64,000 nt of DNA from positions 1 to 64,000 of the forward strand of contig JANWWM010000060.1 in the NCBI GenBank assembly GCA_025055975.1. The letters run 5' to 3'. The stretch comes from Chloroherpetonaceae bacterium (GTDB lineage Bacteria > Bacteroidota > Chlorobiia > Chlorobiales > Thermochlorobacteraceae). The notes beneath the pieces are model-generated. The model had not been told where the DNA came from. It saw nothing but the letters and a program-made list of their open reading frames with translations, and did no database searches. Numbering within the stretch: position 1 is the stretch's first letter; the number at the start of each line of letters is the position of its first letter. Below, piece by piece: positions 27,311 to 37,771 of this stretch. The translations under genes were made by a program, and so were the position numbers.

Positions 27311-28120
27311 ATGAAAAAGGTTTTTCTGATTGCGGTTCTCTGCGGCGCGAGCCTTTCGGCGTTTGCGCAATTTGAAGGCGAAATCGAAATGCGCGTCACG
27401 TCGGCGACGGGAAACGACGGCGCGATGAAAATGCTCGTCGGCAAAAATGCCATCAGAACCGAAATGACAATGTCCGCTGGACAAACCAACGTTCAAATGA
27501 CCTCGATCCTCAATCTGAACAAGCCCAACGTGATGTATCTCATCAACGACAAAACCCAATCTTACAGCGAAATCGATGTGAGCGAGATGGAAAAAATGGC
27601 GCGCCAGATGACCCCCCGCAAAGCGACTTACAAAGTTCAAAAACTCGGCAAAGAAAAAATTTTGGGCTACGACTGCGACCACGTGCTCGTCTCCGATGAA
27701 AACGACGAGGTCGAGATGTGGATCGCCAAAGGTTTGATGGATTACGAAACCTTCAAAAAGTTCAATCAAAGTCCGCAAGCCGATGGGCTTCAAAAAGCCT
27801 TGCGCGAAGCCAATGCGCTCGGAATGCCTTTGCGTCAAGTGATGAACAAAGGCACGGCGCAAGAAACCAAAATGGAAGTCGTCAAAATCAACAAAACCAA
27901 ACTGCCCGCTTCGACCTTCGAAATTCCCAAAGGTTACAAGAAAACCGAGGGCGGCTTGATGGGCGCGGGAATGGAGATGATGCCCGAAGAAACCAAAGCC
28001 CGAATGCGCGAAGAAATGAAAACGATGTCGCCCGAACAAAAAAAGAAGATGAAAGAAGCTCTGAAAAACCTGCCGCCCGAACAGCGCAAAATGATGGAGC
28101 AAATGCTCAACGAAAAGTGA
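27311..28120 (+). CDS. DUF4412-domain secreted protein
   Basis: A 269-residue protein with a signal peptide ending FAQ (residue 20). A DUF4412-like domain spans about 21-205: FEGEIEMRVTSATG, MKMLVGKNAIRTEM, MYLINDKTQSYSEID, ILGYDCDHVLV. The C-terminal ~60 residues are Met-, Glu- and Lys-rich (MSPEQKKKMKEALKNLPPEQ), predicting a helical tail. Function is unknown; the family lies in the periplasm or outer membrane of Bacteroidota relatives. The ATG at 27311 lies only one base after GGAG, an unusually short spacing. A repeat-bearing gap follows. Confidence 0.72.
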   Translation: MKKVFLIAVLCGASLSAFAQFEGEIEMRVTSATGNDGAMKMLVGKNAIRTEMTMSAGQTNVQMTSILNLNKPNVMYLINDKTQSYSEIDVSEMEKMARQMTPRKATYKVQKLGKEKILGYDCDHVLVSDENDEVEMWIAKGLMDYETFKKFNQSPQADGLQKALREANALGMPLRQVMNKGTAQETKMEVVKINKTKLPASTFEIPKGYKKTEGGLMGAGMEMMPEETKARMREEMKTMSPEQKKKMKEALKNLPPEQRKMMEQMLNEK

Positions 28121-28241
28121 ATCGCGCCTTGTCGCTCGTCGCTCGCTTGGTTGCGCAAGCGAGACAAAACTCGCAATCGAACGATTCGCAACTCGTGAAT
28201 TCCTCGCGTCAATCGAAATGAAACCGACGCGCCGAGACCCG

Positions 28242-28276
28242 ATGTCATTGCGACCCTGAACGAAGCGGAGAATCGC
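28242..28276. repeat. Member of the leader-type intergenic repeat family
   Basis: The 319-base gap 28121-28439 has no gene. It contains TCATTGCGACCCTGAACGAA followed by GCGGAGAATC. This resembles the TCATTYCGRGCGCGAGCGAG plus GAATCC units at 71-100 and 204-233. The rest of the gap is rich in short direct repeats (CTAACG/CTAATC/CTAACC near 28406-28435) just before proS. No promoter is clear. Confidence 0.55.
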
Positions 28277-28436
28277 GGTCAGAAACCAAGAAGCGAGCGA
28301 ACTGGATTCACGATTAGCAATCCGCGTTTGCAAGCGACAAGCGATTGCGCAACGAAAAAGGCGCGATGCCTACGCTTGCGATGGGCTACATTTTCAACTC
28401 AACCTAACGTCTAACGACTAATCATCTAACCTCTAA

Positions 28437-29882
<1,446 letters not shown>

Positions 29883-29948
29883 GTCGGAAGCGAAGATTGA
29901 GACGCGAGAATCGAGGCGCAAACCGATTCGCGATCGAGCGCGACGAAG

Positions 29949-30428
29949 ATGGACGTTTTGCTTTGGACGTTGTGCGTGGTTTTCGTGCTCGTCGGGCTGA
30001 TGGGCACGATTTTGCCGATGTTGCCAGGAACGCCGATGGTGTTTTTGGGATTGCTTTTGGGCGCGTGGGCTGACGATTTTCAGAAGGTCGGCGCGATAAC
30101 GCTTGCGGCTCTTGGGTTTCTAACGGCGCTGACGTTCGCGATTGATTTCGTCGCCACGAAAATCGGAGTAGAGAAAACGGGCGCGTCGTCGCTTGCGGCG
30201 GTTGGCGCGCTCGTTGGAGCGATCGTCGGAATCTTTTTCGGGTTTGTCGGCGCGTTGTTTTTCCCCTTTCTCGGCGCGGCGTTAGGAGAATATCTCGCCA
30301 AGAAAGACCTGATTCAAGCGGGCAGAGCGGGTTTGGGAACTTGGCTTGGAATGGTGATTTCAATCGCCGCCAAGATGGGAGTCAACTTTGCGATGATAGG
30401 GATTTTCGTTGCGGCGCATTTCTTCTGA
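29949..30428 (+). CDS. DUF456 membrane protein
   Basis: A 159-residue protein of about five hydrophobic helices with Gly-rich packing (GTILPMLPGTPMVFLGLLLG; GALVGAIVGIFFGFVGALFF). It matches the DUF456 family, whose function is unknown. The PMLPGTP motif in the first helix pair is the family signature. It follows proS by 66 bases and may share its transcript. Confidence 0.82.
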   Translation: MDVLLWTLCVVFVLVGLMGTILPMLPGTPMVFLGLLLGAWADDFQKVGAITLAALGFLTALTFAIDFVATKIGVEKTGASSLAAVGALVGAIVGIFFGFVGALFFPFLGAALGEYLAKKDLIQAGRAGLGTWLGMVISIAAKMGVNFAMIGIFVAAHFF

Positions 30429-30466
30429 ATGACGGGCTTCAAGGGGCGATTGCGTTTTTTTTGAAA

Positions 30467-30481
30467 TTCTGTTATTGCAAA
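30467..30481 (+). repeat. Dispersed 15-mer repeat, copy 3
   Basis: TTCTGTTATTGCAAA, matching the consensus except the last base. It is the only copy wholly inside an intergenic region (30429-30694), upstream of the electron-transfer operon. Confidence 0.85.
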
Positions 30482-30635
30482 GAAAAGACGATATGGGCGA
30501 TTTTTCCTGCAAAAAAAGAAGAAACAAAGAGTTGCAGACGCGAACCTTTTGAGAAAAACAGGCAAAAAAGCGTTGCGTCACCAATAGATTGGAGCGAAAT
30601 TTGAAGCGTTTTAGCGTTCTTTCCGAACCTTTCAA

Positions 30636-30661
30636 AGCGCTCCCGTTTTTTTGGGCGCGCT
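30636..30661. promoter_or_regulatory. Hairpin in the leader of the electron-transfer operon
   Basis: AGCGCTCCC (30636-30644) can pair with GGGCGCGCT (30653-30661), with one wobble pair, around an 8-base T-rich loop. It ends 33 bases before the first ATG of the operon. It could be a terminator-like attenuator or mRNA stabiliser; there is no long T-tract after it. Confidence 0.35.
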
Positions 30662-30694
30662 AATTGTCAGAACAACATTATCCGCGTAGTAACT

Positions 30695-31855
30695 ATGCAG
30701 CAGTATCCATTTCCAAGTCCAGATCCGATTCCTCTTCCCGCGCCCGTTTGGCTTTTCAAGGTTCTCAATGTCGTAACGCTCGCGCTTCACTTCGTCGCGT
30801 TGGAAATTTTGATTGGAGGATTGCTCATCGTCGCCGTCCTCAACTATTTCGGCGCGAGAGAGGGCGCGTCGTTGCGCCTGAATCAAGCGGCGCATCTGAT
30901 GGCGCGGCGCCTGCCCATCGTGATGACCTATGTCATCAATCTCGGCGTGCCGCCCCTGCTTTTCACGCAAGTGATGTATGGGCAAGCCCTTTACACGAGC
31001 AGCATCTTGATTGGACTGTGGTGGTTTTCCGTCATCGTGATGCTGATGATAGCCTACTGGCTCTTGTATAAAGTCGCCGAAAGGGTAGAGGCGCGACGCA
31101 ACGCTTGGCTGATGGCGCTTGGCGCATGGCTTTTCGTTGGGTTCATTGCGCGCATCTACTCGACAAACTTCACCTTGATGCTTCGCCCCGAGGATTGGCA
31201 AGGTCTGTATGAACAATCGGCGTTGGGCGCGGTTCTGCCGATGAACGATCCGACGACCACGCCGCGCTGGCTTACGATGCTCGCGGGAGGCTTTGCCGTC
31301 GCAGGCGTTTGGATGATTTGGCTCTCGACGATGTCGAAGGCGAGCGAAGACGTCGGCGCGTATCTCAACGCGCTTGGCGGAAAAATCGCCCTCGTCGCCT
31401 TTGCGCTCCAATTGGGCGCGGGCTACTGGGTCTACCTCGCTCAACCCGACGCGGTAAAAGAGCGACTTGGCTCGCAAACGTTCTATCTCGTTTCGGGCTA
31501 TGGATGGGTGGCGCTGACGGCGGTTTTAATGGCGCTTTCCGCGTTGGCAATCGTCAAGAAGCCCTCGCCGATGCTTTCGTGGAGCGGAGCGGCGGCAGCG
31601 TTGCTCGCAATGCTCGCGATGGTCAATTGCCGAGACGGCATTCGAGACGTCACGCTGCTCTCGAAAGGCTTTGACGTGTGGGAGCGAAACATCGTTACGA
31701 ATTGGTCGGTCGTGGCGATTTTCCTTGCCTTGTTCGTCGTCGGACTTGGCGTGCTCGGCTGGCTGATTTCGGTCGTGATGCGCTCCAAAGAAGAGGGCGA
31801 ACTCAAACTCAATCCGTCGTTTGCAACTGAATCCTCCAAGGAGATGAACAAATGA
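30695..31855 (+). CDS. Nine-helix membrane protein, divergent CydA-like
   Basis: A 386-residue integral membrane protein with about nine transmembrane helices. Helix 1 contains His32 (TLALHFVALEIL), placed as the haem-ligand His in helix 1 of cytochrome bd subunit I. The DPTTTPRWLTMLAGGFAVAG segment resembles the CydA helix V region (NP..aW.RF.HM), but with Thr where the haem ligand His should be. I infer a divergent CydA-like partner subunit; it is not a standard CydA or CydB. Its stop overlaps the Rieske start by 4 bases. With the Rieske, cytochrome b and CydA-like/cytochrome c genes it forms one operon. Confidence 0.6.
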   Translation: MQQYPFPSPDPIPLPAPVWLFKVLNVVTLALHFVALEILIGGLLIVAVLNYFGAREGASLRLNQAAHLMARRLPIVMTYVINLGVPPLLFTQVMYGQALYTSSILIGLWWFSVIVMLMIAYWLLYKVAERVEARRNAWLMALGAWLFVGFIARIYSTNFTLMLRPEDWQGLYEQSALGAVLPMNDPTTTPRWLTMLAGGFAVAGVWMIWLSTMSKASEDVGAYLNALGGKIALVAFALQLGAGYWVYLAQPDAVKERLGSQTFYLVSGYGWVALTAVLMALSALAIVKKPSPMLSWSGAAAALLAMLAMVNCRDGIRDVTLLSKGFDVWERNIVTNWSVVAIFLALFVVGLGVLGWLISVVMRSKEEGELKLNPSFATESSKEMNK

Positions 31856-32340
31856 ACAAAGCGATTTCTCGAATCAACGGCGCAGACGCGGGAGCGGGCG
31901 ACTTGATGTCGCGCCGAACGTTTGCCCAAATTCTTTTCACGGGCGTAGGCTTGTGCTACGCGGGCGCGATTGGTTATCCGATTTACCGATATCTCGCCTC
32001 GCCGATTGAACGCGCCAAAGAAACGACGGCGGTTTCGGAAGTGACGCTTCCCGACGCGGCGAAGTTGGAGCCTGGCGCGGCGATGATGTTCAAGTTTGGC
32101 ACGAAGCCCGCCTTGCTCATTCATCACCAAGATGGCACGTGGTCGGCGATGGAAGCCGTCTGCACGCATCTGGCTTGCACGGTGCAGTATCAAGCCGAAG
32201 AAAATCGGATTTACTGCGCCTGCCACGGCGGCGTGTATGACGTCAAAACGGGAGCGGCGATCGCTGGTCCGCCGCCAAAAGGGCTAAAAGCCTTCAATGT
32301 CAAGGTTCAAGATGGGGCGGTCATCGTCTCGAAAGCATAA
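31852..32340 (+). CDS. Rieske iron-sulfur protein
   Basis: A 162-residue Rieske protein. The N-terminal MSRRTFAQ, then a hydrophobic helix (LFTGVGLCYAGAIGYPIY), resembles a Tat signal-anchor. The cluster-binding boxes are CTHLAC and CACHGG, supplying two Cys and two His ligands plus the disulfide pair. The domain ends with PPPKGLKAFNVKV. It is the electron acceptor from quinol in a cytochrome bc/b6f-type complex, facing the periplasm. It overlaps the preceding gene by ATGA and is followed 26 bases later by cytochrome b. Confidence 0.93.
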   Translation: MNKAISRINGADAGAGDLMSRRTFAQILFTGVGLCYAGAIGYPIYRYLASPIERAKETTAVSEVTLPDAAKLEPGAAMMFKFGTKPALLIHHQDGTWSAMEAVCTHLACTVQYQAEENRIYCACHGGVYDVKTGAAIAGPPPKGLKAFNVKVQDGAVIVSKA

Positions 32341-32366
32341 TGGAAAACCCTAAACCGTGAAGTAGC

Positions 32367-33446
32367 ATGGCAAAGTTAATCGCATCGATTTACGGGTGGG
32401 TTGACGAGCGCTTGGGCTTGGAAGAACTGCTCAAGTTCGCCAAGAAGAAAACCGTGCCCGTTCATAAGCATTCGTTCTGGTATTATTGGGGCGGCATTTC
32501 GCTCTTTTTCTTCATCGTGCAAGCCTTCACGGGCGTTTTGCTGCTCGTGTATTATCGTCCTGGACCCGATGCCTATGAATCCGTCCGCCAAATCACCTAC
32601 GAGATTCACTTCGGTTGGCTGATTCGCTCGGCGCATTCGTGGTCGGCGAATTTGATGGTGGCATCGGTCTTCATTCACATGTTCTCCGTCTATTTTATGA
32701 AAGCCTATCGCGCGCCGCGCGAGTTCGGCTGGTGGAGCGGAATGCTGCTGCTCATCATCACGCTACTGTTTGGGTTCAGCGGTTACTTGCTCCCGATGGA
32801 CGAGCTGGCTTATTTCGCCACGAAGGTTGGGCTTGAAATTCCCAACGCGCTTCCGCTGATCGGCGAGCCGATGACGAACCTCTTTCGTGGCGGCTTGGAA
32901 GTCGGGGAATTGACGGTGCAACGATTTTTCGCGCTTCACGTGGTCGTGATGCCCGCGCTCTTTCTGCCGATTCTCGTCTTTCACCTTTGGCTCGTGCAGA
33001 AGCACGGCAACGCCACCATTCCGAGCGAGGCGGCAAAACCCAAGAGCGAGCAGAAGTCCATTCCGTTTTTCCCGAACTTTTTGATGAACGACCTTGCGAT
33101 GTGGCTCATTGCGCTCAACGTGATGGCGCTTTGCGCGTCGCTTTTCCCGTGGGACTTGGGCGAGCCTGCCGACCCGCTCAAACCCGCTCCCACAGGCATT
33201 CACCCTGAATGGTATTTTATGAGCGCCTTCCAAGTGCTCAAAATCATGGGCAACATCTTCCCCGGAGCGCTGGGCGAGGGACTTGGCATCACGATTTTCA
33301 CGCTCGGCTTGATTCTTTGGACGCTGATTCCGCTCTACGACGGAAAGAGCGAAAACGGCAGACGAGCGCGCAATGCCACCTACTTTGGCTTGCTGGCGCT
33401 GGGGATTCTCGTCGTTACGACGATTTGGGGATACGCAGTTTTGTAA
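32367..33446 (+). CDS. Cytochrome b of a bc-type complex
   Basis: A 359-residue fused cytochrome b (b6 plus subunit IV parts). Two haem-ligand His pairs are visible: SAHSWSANLMVASVFIHMF (14 apart) and ALHVVVMPALFLPILVFHLW (14 apart). The quinol-oxidation motif PEWY occurs in GIHPEWYFMSAFQ. About eight helices are predicted. It oxidises quinol (probably menaquinol) with the Rieske protein. No cytochrome c1 or cytochrome f gene is present. Instead the next gene is a CydA-like protein with its own haem c domain, which may serve as the acceptor. Confidence 0.94.
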   Translation: MAKLIASIYGWVDERLGLEELLKFAKKKTVPVHKHSFWYYWGGISLFFFIVQAFTGVLLLVYYRPGPDAYESVRQITYEIHFGWLIRSAHSWSANLMVASVFIHMFSVYFMKAYRAPREFGWWSGMLLLIITLLFGFSGYLLPMDELAYFATKVGLEIPNALPLIGEPMTNLFRGGLEVGELTVQRFFALHVVVMPALFLPILVFHLWLVQKHGNATIPSEAAKPKSEQKSIPFFPNFLMNDLAMWLIALNVMALCASLFPWDLGEPADPLKPAPTGIHPEWYFMSAFQVLKIMGNIFPGALGEGLGITIFTLGLILWTLIPLYDGKSENGRRARNATYFGLLALGILVVTTIWGYAVL

Positions 33447-33482
33447 GTCATTTAATTCAAATGGGTTAAAGGAGAAGCAACA

Positions 33483-34907
33483 ATGAACTATCCGGTATGG
33501 GACGTGCCAATTATCGGAAGCGGCTGGGTAATTGGCATCATTGCGATACTTCACACGCTCATTTCGCAGTTTGCCGTTGGCGGCGGCTTGTATCTTGCCC
33601 TCGCGGAGCATAAAGCCTTGAAAGATGGTCGGGACGATTGGTTTCCGATGCTCCGAAGACACTCCAAGTTCTTCTTGATTCTAACGGGCGTTTTTGGAGC
33701 GGTTTCGGGCGTCGGCATCTGGTTCGCCATTGGGCTTGCCAACCCCGAATCCACGAGCACGCTCATTCATAACTTCGTTTTCGGGTGGGCGATGGAGTGG
33801 GTCTTTTTCATCATCGAACTCACGGCGGCGGCAGTCTATTACTACACGTGGGGCAAAATTCCGAACAAACTGCATAATCAAGTTGGATGGCTCTACGCGG
33901 TTTCATCGTTCCTGACGCTCGTCATCATCAACGGCATCTTAACCTTTATGCTCACGCCCGGCGATGCGTGGATTGAAGTGGCAGGCACGGGAGCGGAGTC
34001 GAGCCGATTCTGGCAAGCCTTCTTCAATCCAACCTATTTCCCAAGCCTGTTTTTGAGAATCCTCGTGTGCATTTCGCTCGCGGGCATTTGGGCGTTGCTG
34101 TCTTACAGCCGAATGAACGAAGATCCGCAAACCAAAGCGGAGATGATTACTTGGAGCTCGAAATGGCTCATTCCGTCCTTCGTGCTGATGCCGTTTTTCT
34201 TTGCGTGGTATTTGGCGAGCGTGCCCGAAGTCAATCGCCAACTGCTTCAACTTGGCATTTCAACGATCGGCAGCGGAGCATTTACGCAAGTAACGCGCAT
34301 CGCGCTCATCGTGGTGATGACGACGGCGACGATCGTGGGCATCGTGTATTTCTTCGTGCGAATGGCTCCCGAAGACTTCTCGTTTGGGCATGGCGTTGCG
34401 GTTTTGCTCTTGGCGGCTGTCGCCACGAGCGCAACCGAATATGCGCGCGAAATGCTCCGCAAGCCCTACACGATCGCTCGCCACATGTATTCCAACGGCA
34501 TTCGTCAAGCGAGCGTGGCGCGATTAAATGAAGAAGGCTATCTGACGAAATCGCACTGGACGCGCCGCGTAGCGGGCGATGCGCAAACGCCCGAAGCGAT
34601 TTTGGCAAAAGGCGAAGCGATGTTTCGCGGTCAATGCCTCGCATGCCACACGGAAACGGGCTATCGCGCAATGAAGAAGTATCTCAAAGGGCGGAACAAC
34701 GAATCCATCGCCAACTTGATGAAAACCCTGCGCGACTATAAGCCTGATTCGCCCTATCGCGCCTATATGCCGCAACTTGTCGGCAAGCCTGACGAAATCG
34801 CCGCGCTCGCCGATTACCTCGATTACCGCGTCAATGGCAAAGAAAGTCGCCTTGCGCAACTGATGAAGACGCGAGAAGAGGGCGAAAAAGTCGTGGAAGC
34901 GCGCTGA
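33483..34907 (+). CDS. CydA-superfamily membrane protein fused to cytochrome c
   Basis: A 474-residue protein: about eight or nine transmembrane helices followed by a cytochrome c domain (residues ~370-450). Haem c binds at Cys385-xx-Cys388-His389 (CLACH), with Met429 (AYMPQL) a probable sixth ligand. The membrane part resembles cytochrome bd subunit I: His24 in helix 1, and Glu105 and Glu112 (AMEWVFFIIEL) near the CydA Glu99/Glu107 positions. It lacks an evident quinol loop, and Arg replaces the helix V His (NPTYFPSLFLRIL). CydA relatives bearing haem c are known, but their function is unsettled. A strong GGAG ribosome site precedes it and a terminator ends the operon. Confidence 0.8.
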   Translation: MNYPVWDVPIIGSGWVIGIIAILHTLISQFAVGGGLYLALAEHKALKDGRDDWFPMLRRHSKFFLILTGVFGAVSGVGIWFAIGLANPESTSTLIHNFVFGWAMEWVFFIIELTAAAVYYYTWGKIPNKLHNQVGWLYAVSSFLTLVIINGILTFMLTPGDAWIEVAGTGAESSRFWQAFFNPTYFPSLFLRILVCISLAGIWALLSYSRMNEDPQTKAEMITWSSKWLIPSFVLMPFFFAWYLASVPEVNRQLLQLGISTIGSGAFTQVTRIALIVVMTTATIVGIVYFFVRMAPEDFSFGHGVAVLLLAAVATSATEYAREMLRKPYTIARHMYSNGIRQASVARLNEEGYLTKSHWTRRVAGDAQTPEAILAKGEAMFRGQCLACHTETGYRAMKKYLKGRNNESIANLMKTLRDYKPDSPYRAYMPQLVGKPDEIAALADYLDYRVNGKESRLAQLMKTREEGEKVVEAR

Positions 34908-34946
34908 AAAAGCGCCTTGAAAAAGGAGAATAACGCTTTCGCATTG

Positions 34947-34975
34947 GGGCGACAAAAGTCGCCCTATTTTGTTTT
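34947..34975 (+). terminator. Rho-independent terminator of the electron-transfer operon
   Basis: GGGCGAC (34947-34953), loop AAAA, GTCGCCC (34958-34964), then TATTTTGTTTT. It lies between the operon and the convergent glycosylase gene. Confidence 0.85.
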
Positions 34976-34976
34976 A

Positions 34977-35894
34977 TTAAAACGCCGTCAAGCCTTTGAT
35001 GTCCTTCCGCCAATAGTGAAAAAGCAGTTGTCCCGCCAATCCCGCGTTGGTTTTGCCCAAAATCGCTCGCGCTTCGTCGCAAAGCCAGCGATATGTCTTT
35101 GAGGAGAGCGTAGCCGTTGAAGTTTTAATGCCGAACCATTCTTTCAAATACTGCCTAACGTGAGTGTCGATTGGAAAAGCTTCGCGGTGCCCCAGTCCAA
35201 ACAGGCATACGCAATCGGCGATTTTTTCGCCGATGCCATCGTAGCGGAGCAGGGTTTCGCGCGCCGTTTGAAAATCGCAGGTCGGAGCGGAGAGTTGGCG
35301 CAGGTCTAATTCGCCTTTGGCAACGGCATGAGCGACGGCGCGAATGTTTTTAGCGCGAATGGGATTGTTATTGGCGCACTTGACAAGCGTAGAGAGACGA
35401 GCGGCGGCAAGGACTTCGGGAGCAGGAAAAGATTTTTCTGTTATTGCAATAAAATCACCAAAAAGCAGGGAAAAAAGAGAAACCTGACGACGAATCAAAG
35501 CAATGCCAATGCCTTGGGCGCACATAAACGAAATGAGGGCTTCAAAAGGCTCTTGACGGAGCAGACGCAGTCCGAAGTATTTTGACGCTCCGCGATAAAG
35601 ATGAGGGTAGCGCGAAATAAACGACGGCGAGAATAACTCTGAGAGATTGTCTTCAAGACCCAAGTAGATCCAAGCGAAATCCCGAAGCGGTTTCCCGTTG
35701 ATGCGCGAAGCCGTTGATTCAATCAAAAGCGCATTCGGACGCGAGGTTAATCGCAAAATCTCTCCATAGACAACGCCTTGAAAAGCATTGTCGGCAACCT
35801 TCTGCCAGCGAAACGCTTGACCGCAGAACAAAGTCGCTTCCAAATTCAACGGAACATTATGATGAAGTTCAGCGCGATAGGGTAGCGCAAGCAT
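34977..35894 (-). CDS. OGG1-type 8-oxoguanine DNA glycosylase/lyase
   Basis: A 305-residue HhH-GPD glycosylase of the OGG1 type. The N-terminal OGG_N domain has LEATLFCGQAFRW. The helix-hairpin-helix motif YDGIGEKIADC carries the catalytic Lys224. FPIDTHV supplies the Asp243 that activates it. The enzyme removes oxidised guanine and nicks the backbone. Residues ~148-154 (FIAITEK) are encoded by a copy of the 15-mer repeat, read antisense, where the family has a variable stretch. MutY, which acts on the A opposite 8-oxoG, is encoded at 46448. Confidence 0.85.
   Translation of the reverse strand: MLALPYRAELHHNVPLNLEATLFCGQAFRWQKVADNAFQGVVYGEILRLTSRPNALLIESTASRINGKPLRDFAWIYLGLEDNLSELFSPSFISRYPHLYRGASKYFGLRLLRQEPFEALISFMCAQGIGIALIRRQVSLFSLLFGDFIAITEKSFPAPEVLAAARLSTLVKCANNNPIRAKNIRAVAHAVAKGELDLRQLSAPTCDFQTARETLLRYDGIGEKIADCVCLFGLGHREAFPIDTHVRQYLKEWFGIKTSTATLSSKTYRWLCDEARAILGKTNAGLAGQLLFHYWRKDIKGLTAF
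35436..35450 (+). repeat. Dispersed 15-mer repeat, copy 4 (inside a gene, antisense)
   Basis: TTCTGTTATTGCAAT, a perfect match. It lies on the plus strand within the minus-strand OGG1-type gene and encodes I-A-I-T-E in the gene's frame. Confidence 0.85.
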
Positions 35895-36011
35895 TGCGAT
35901 TTGCGGGAATTTGCCTAAACTTATGGAACTAAATCAACTCTTAAATCTAATAACTGCCACGCTTTTAGCCTTGTGGCAACATTTTGCAAAAAGCCATTTT
36001 AAGAACTTCAA

Positions 36012-37019
36012 ATGCACAGCGTTATAAAGCAAATTCGCGCAAAGGCGAAAGCCAAACGGGCCACGATCGTTTTTCCTGAATCCGACGACGAGCGAACGAT
36101 AAGAGCCGTTTATGAAATCGCGCAAGAAGATCTGTTGAAGCCGATTTTAATCGGCAATTTTGACCGCGTTCAAAGCCTTTTTCAGCGGTTGAATTTGGCG
36201 TTTCCCACGACGAAAATTCGCGTCATTGACCACTTGCGCTCCGAGAAGATGTCGGAATACGTGAGCGAGTATTACACGTTGCGAAAAGTCAAAGGAGCAA
36301 GTTACGACGATGCCAAGAAAACGATGGAAAATCCGCTTTATTTTGCCGCAATGATGGTGCGTCGTGGCGAAGCCGATGGCTGCGTTGCGGGAGCGGTTTC
36401 CGCCACTGCCGACGTGCTCCGAGCAGGCATTCAAATCATTGGGGTAGAGAAGTCCAAAACGAAACTCGTGTCCAGCTTTTTCCTGATGGCATTCGACGAA
36501 CAGCATCACAGCGCTCCCAACCGCGTCTTCACTTACGCCGATTGCGGCGTCGTCCCGTATCCGACCGCCGAAGAACTTGCCGACATCGCCATCGCCAGCG
36601 CGGAATCGCATCAAACGCTCACGGGCGAAGAACCGCTCGTCGCAATGCTTTCATTCTCGACGAAAGGAAGCGCGAAGCACGAATCCGTCGATAAAGTCTT
36701 GCAAGCGCTTGAAGTCGCTCGCGCCAAACGCCCCGACCTGAAAATCGATGGCGAGTTGCAATTCGATGCGGCATTTGCGCCGAGCGTAGCCGAGCGGAAA
36801 GCAAAGGGAAGTCAAGTGGCAGGGAAGGCAAATGTCTACATTTTCCCGAATTTAGATGCAGGAAACATCGCCTACAAAATCACGGAGCGCTTGGGCGGAG
36901 CAACCGCTCTTGGTCCGATTATTCAAGGCTTGGCAAAGCCAATGAACGACCTTTCGCGCGGCGCAAAACCAAGCGACATCGTTGACGTCGCCTGCATCTG
37001 CGCGCTCAAAAAACCTTAA
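36012..37019 (+). CDS. pta: Phosphate acetyltransferase
   Basis: Pta interconverts acetyl-CoA and acetyl phosphate. The 335-residue protein is the short single-domain PTA_PTB type without the N-terminal DRTGG part. Motifs include [54 protein letters not shown] and [16 protein letters not shown]. No ackA is adjacent. Its end overlaps the convergent barrel-protein gene by 4 bases. The 117-base upstream region holds a weak hairpin (TGCCAC/GTGGCA at 35955-35978) and no recognisable promoter. Confidence 0.94.
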   Translation: MHSVIKQIRAKAKAKRATIVFPESDDERTIRAVYEIAQEDLLKPILIGNFDRVQSLFQRLNLAFPTTKIRVIDHLRSEKMSEYVSEYYTLRKVKGASYDDAKKTMENPLYFAAMMVRRGEADGCVAGAVSATADVLRAGIQIIGVEKSKTKLVSSFFLMAFDEQHHSAPNRVFTYADCGVVPYPTAEELADIAIASAESHQTLTGEEPLVAMLSFSTKGSAKHESVDKVLQALEVARAKRPDLKIDGELQFDAAFAPSVAERKAKGSQVAGKANVYIFPNLDAGNIAYKITERLGGATALGPIIQGLAKPMNDLSRGAKPSDIVDVACICALKKP

Positions 37020-37708
37020 AGGAAAAAGGTTCCTAAAATCAAACTCAGCGAAACCCCATGAAAAGCGTTTCTAAATCGGTTGGGGAGCAGCTCTATGCCA
37101 TTGGCGAAAGCATCGACGTGATAGCGAATGGTCAGTCCTTGCAAAGAAAGGGGGTTCGAGCCAAAGTATGCTCCCGCGCCAACAAACCCATTAAAACCAA
37201 GCTTCAAATATCCGCCACCAAAAAATCCGCCACTGTAGCTGTAAACATAGCCTACCGTCGGTCCCACGCCTGCCTCAACGAAGGGACGAAACGAGCTGGT
37301 AATGTCTTCGCGGAACAATCGCCGTTGAATGCCGAGCGTAATCGGCATAATCAGCAGGCTATTTTTCTTTTCTGCTCCCGTCTCGCTATCATAAACGACG
37401 CTAACGACGCTAATTCCATAGCCAACGATCTTTTCGGCTTCCTTTGGATCTCTGCGCGAAGTCATTGAGAATGCCGCAAACCCTATCCAATCAGGGTTAA
37501 ATAGCCTTACGTAACTGCCCGAAACGATGAAGCTTGTAGTTGTCAGCCCGATAGAACCTGCAATGCCTTGCGCGTTGCGAAATCGCTCGGCGTAAATCTC
37601 TTGGTCGTCTTCTTCATCTTCAAAATCTTGCGCAAAACCCGCGTTGGATAGGGCGATAAACCCAATCGTCAGTAGCCATCTGCCGAACTGGCGAACCGAT
37701 TTGTTCAT
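37016..37708 (-). CDS. Outer-membrane beta-barrel protein
   Basis: A 230-residue exported protein. The signal peptide ends GFAQ. An acidic segment ([16 protein letters not shown]) is followed by amphipathic strands with Gly/Phe-rich turns ([24 protein letters not shown]) and a C terminus ending in GTFFL. The family is not recognised; a porin-like barrel is the best description. A very good ribosome site (AAAGGAGGG) and a promoter at 37742-37770 precede it. It can thus be transcribed separately from the polyketide operon directly upstream. Confidence 0.7.
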   Translation of the reverse strand: MNKSVRQFGRWLLTIGFIALSNAGFAQDFEDEEDDQEIYAERFRNAQGIAGSIGLTTTSFIVSGSYVRLFNPDWIGFAAFSMTSRRDPKEAEKIVGYGISVVSVVYDSETGAEKKNSLLIMPITLGIQRRLFREDITSSFRPFVEAGVGPTVGYVYSYSGGFFGGGYLKLGFNGFVGAGAYFGSNPLSLQGLTIRYHVDAFANGIELLPNRFRNAFHGVSLSLILGTFFL

Positions 37709-37741
37709 TTTTCGACCCTCCTTTTCCGCATAATTAAAATT

Positions 37742-37770
37742 GTTATATAAGGTAAATTATGTAAAGTAAA
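37742..37770 (-). promoter_or_regulatory. Sigma-70-like promoter for the barrel-protein gene
   Basis: On the minus strand, TTTACT (37770-37765) and TATAAC (37747-37742) are 17 bases apart in an AT-rich stretch. It starts one base after the nitroreductase stop codon and 34 bases before the barrel-protein ATG. Confidence 0.55.
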
Positions 37771-37771
37771 A

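Noticed and set aside
35955-35978. TGCCAC/GTGGCA hairpin upstream of pta
   Set aside because: Only a 6-bp stem with a 12-base loop and no T-tract, so too weak to call a terminator or attenuator.
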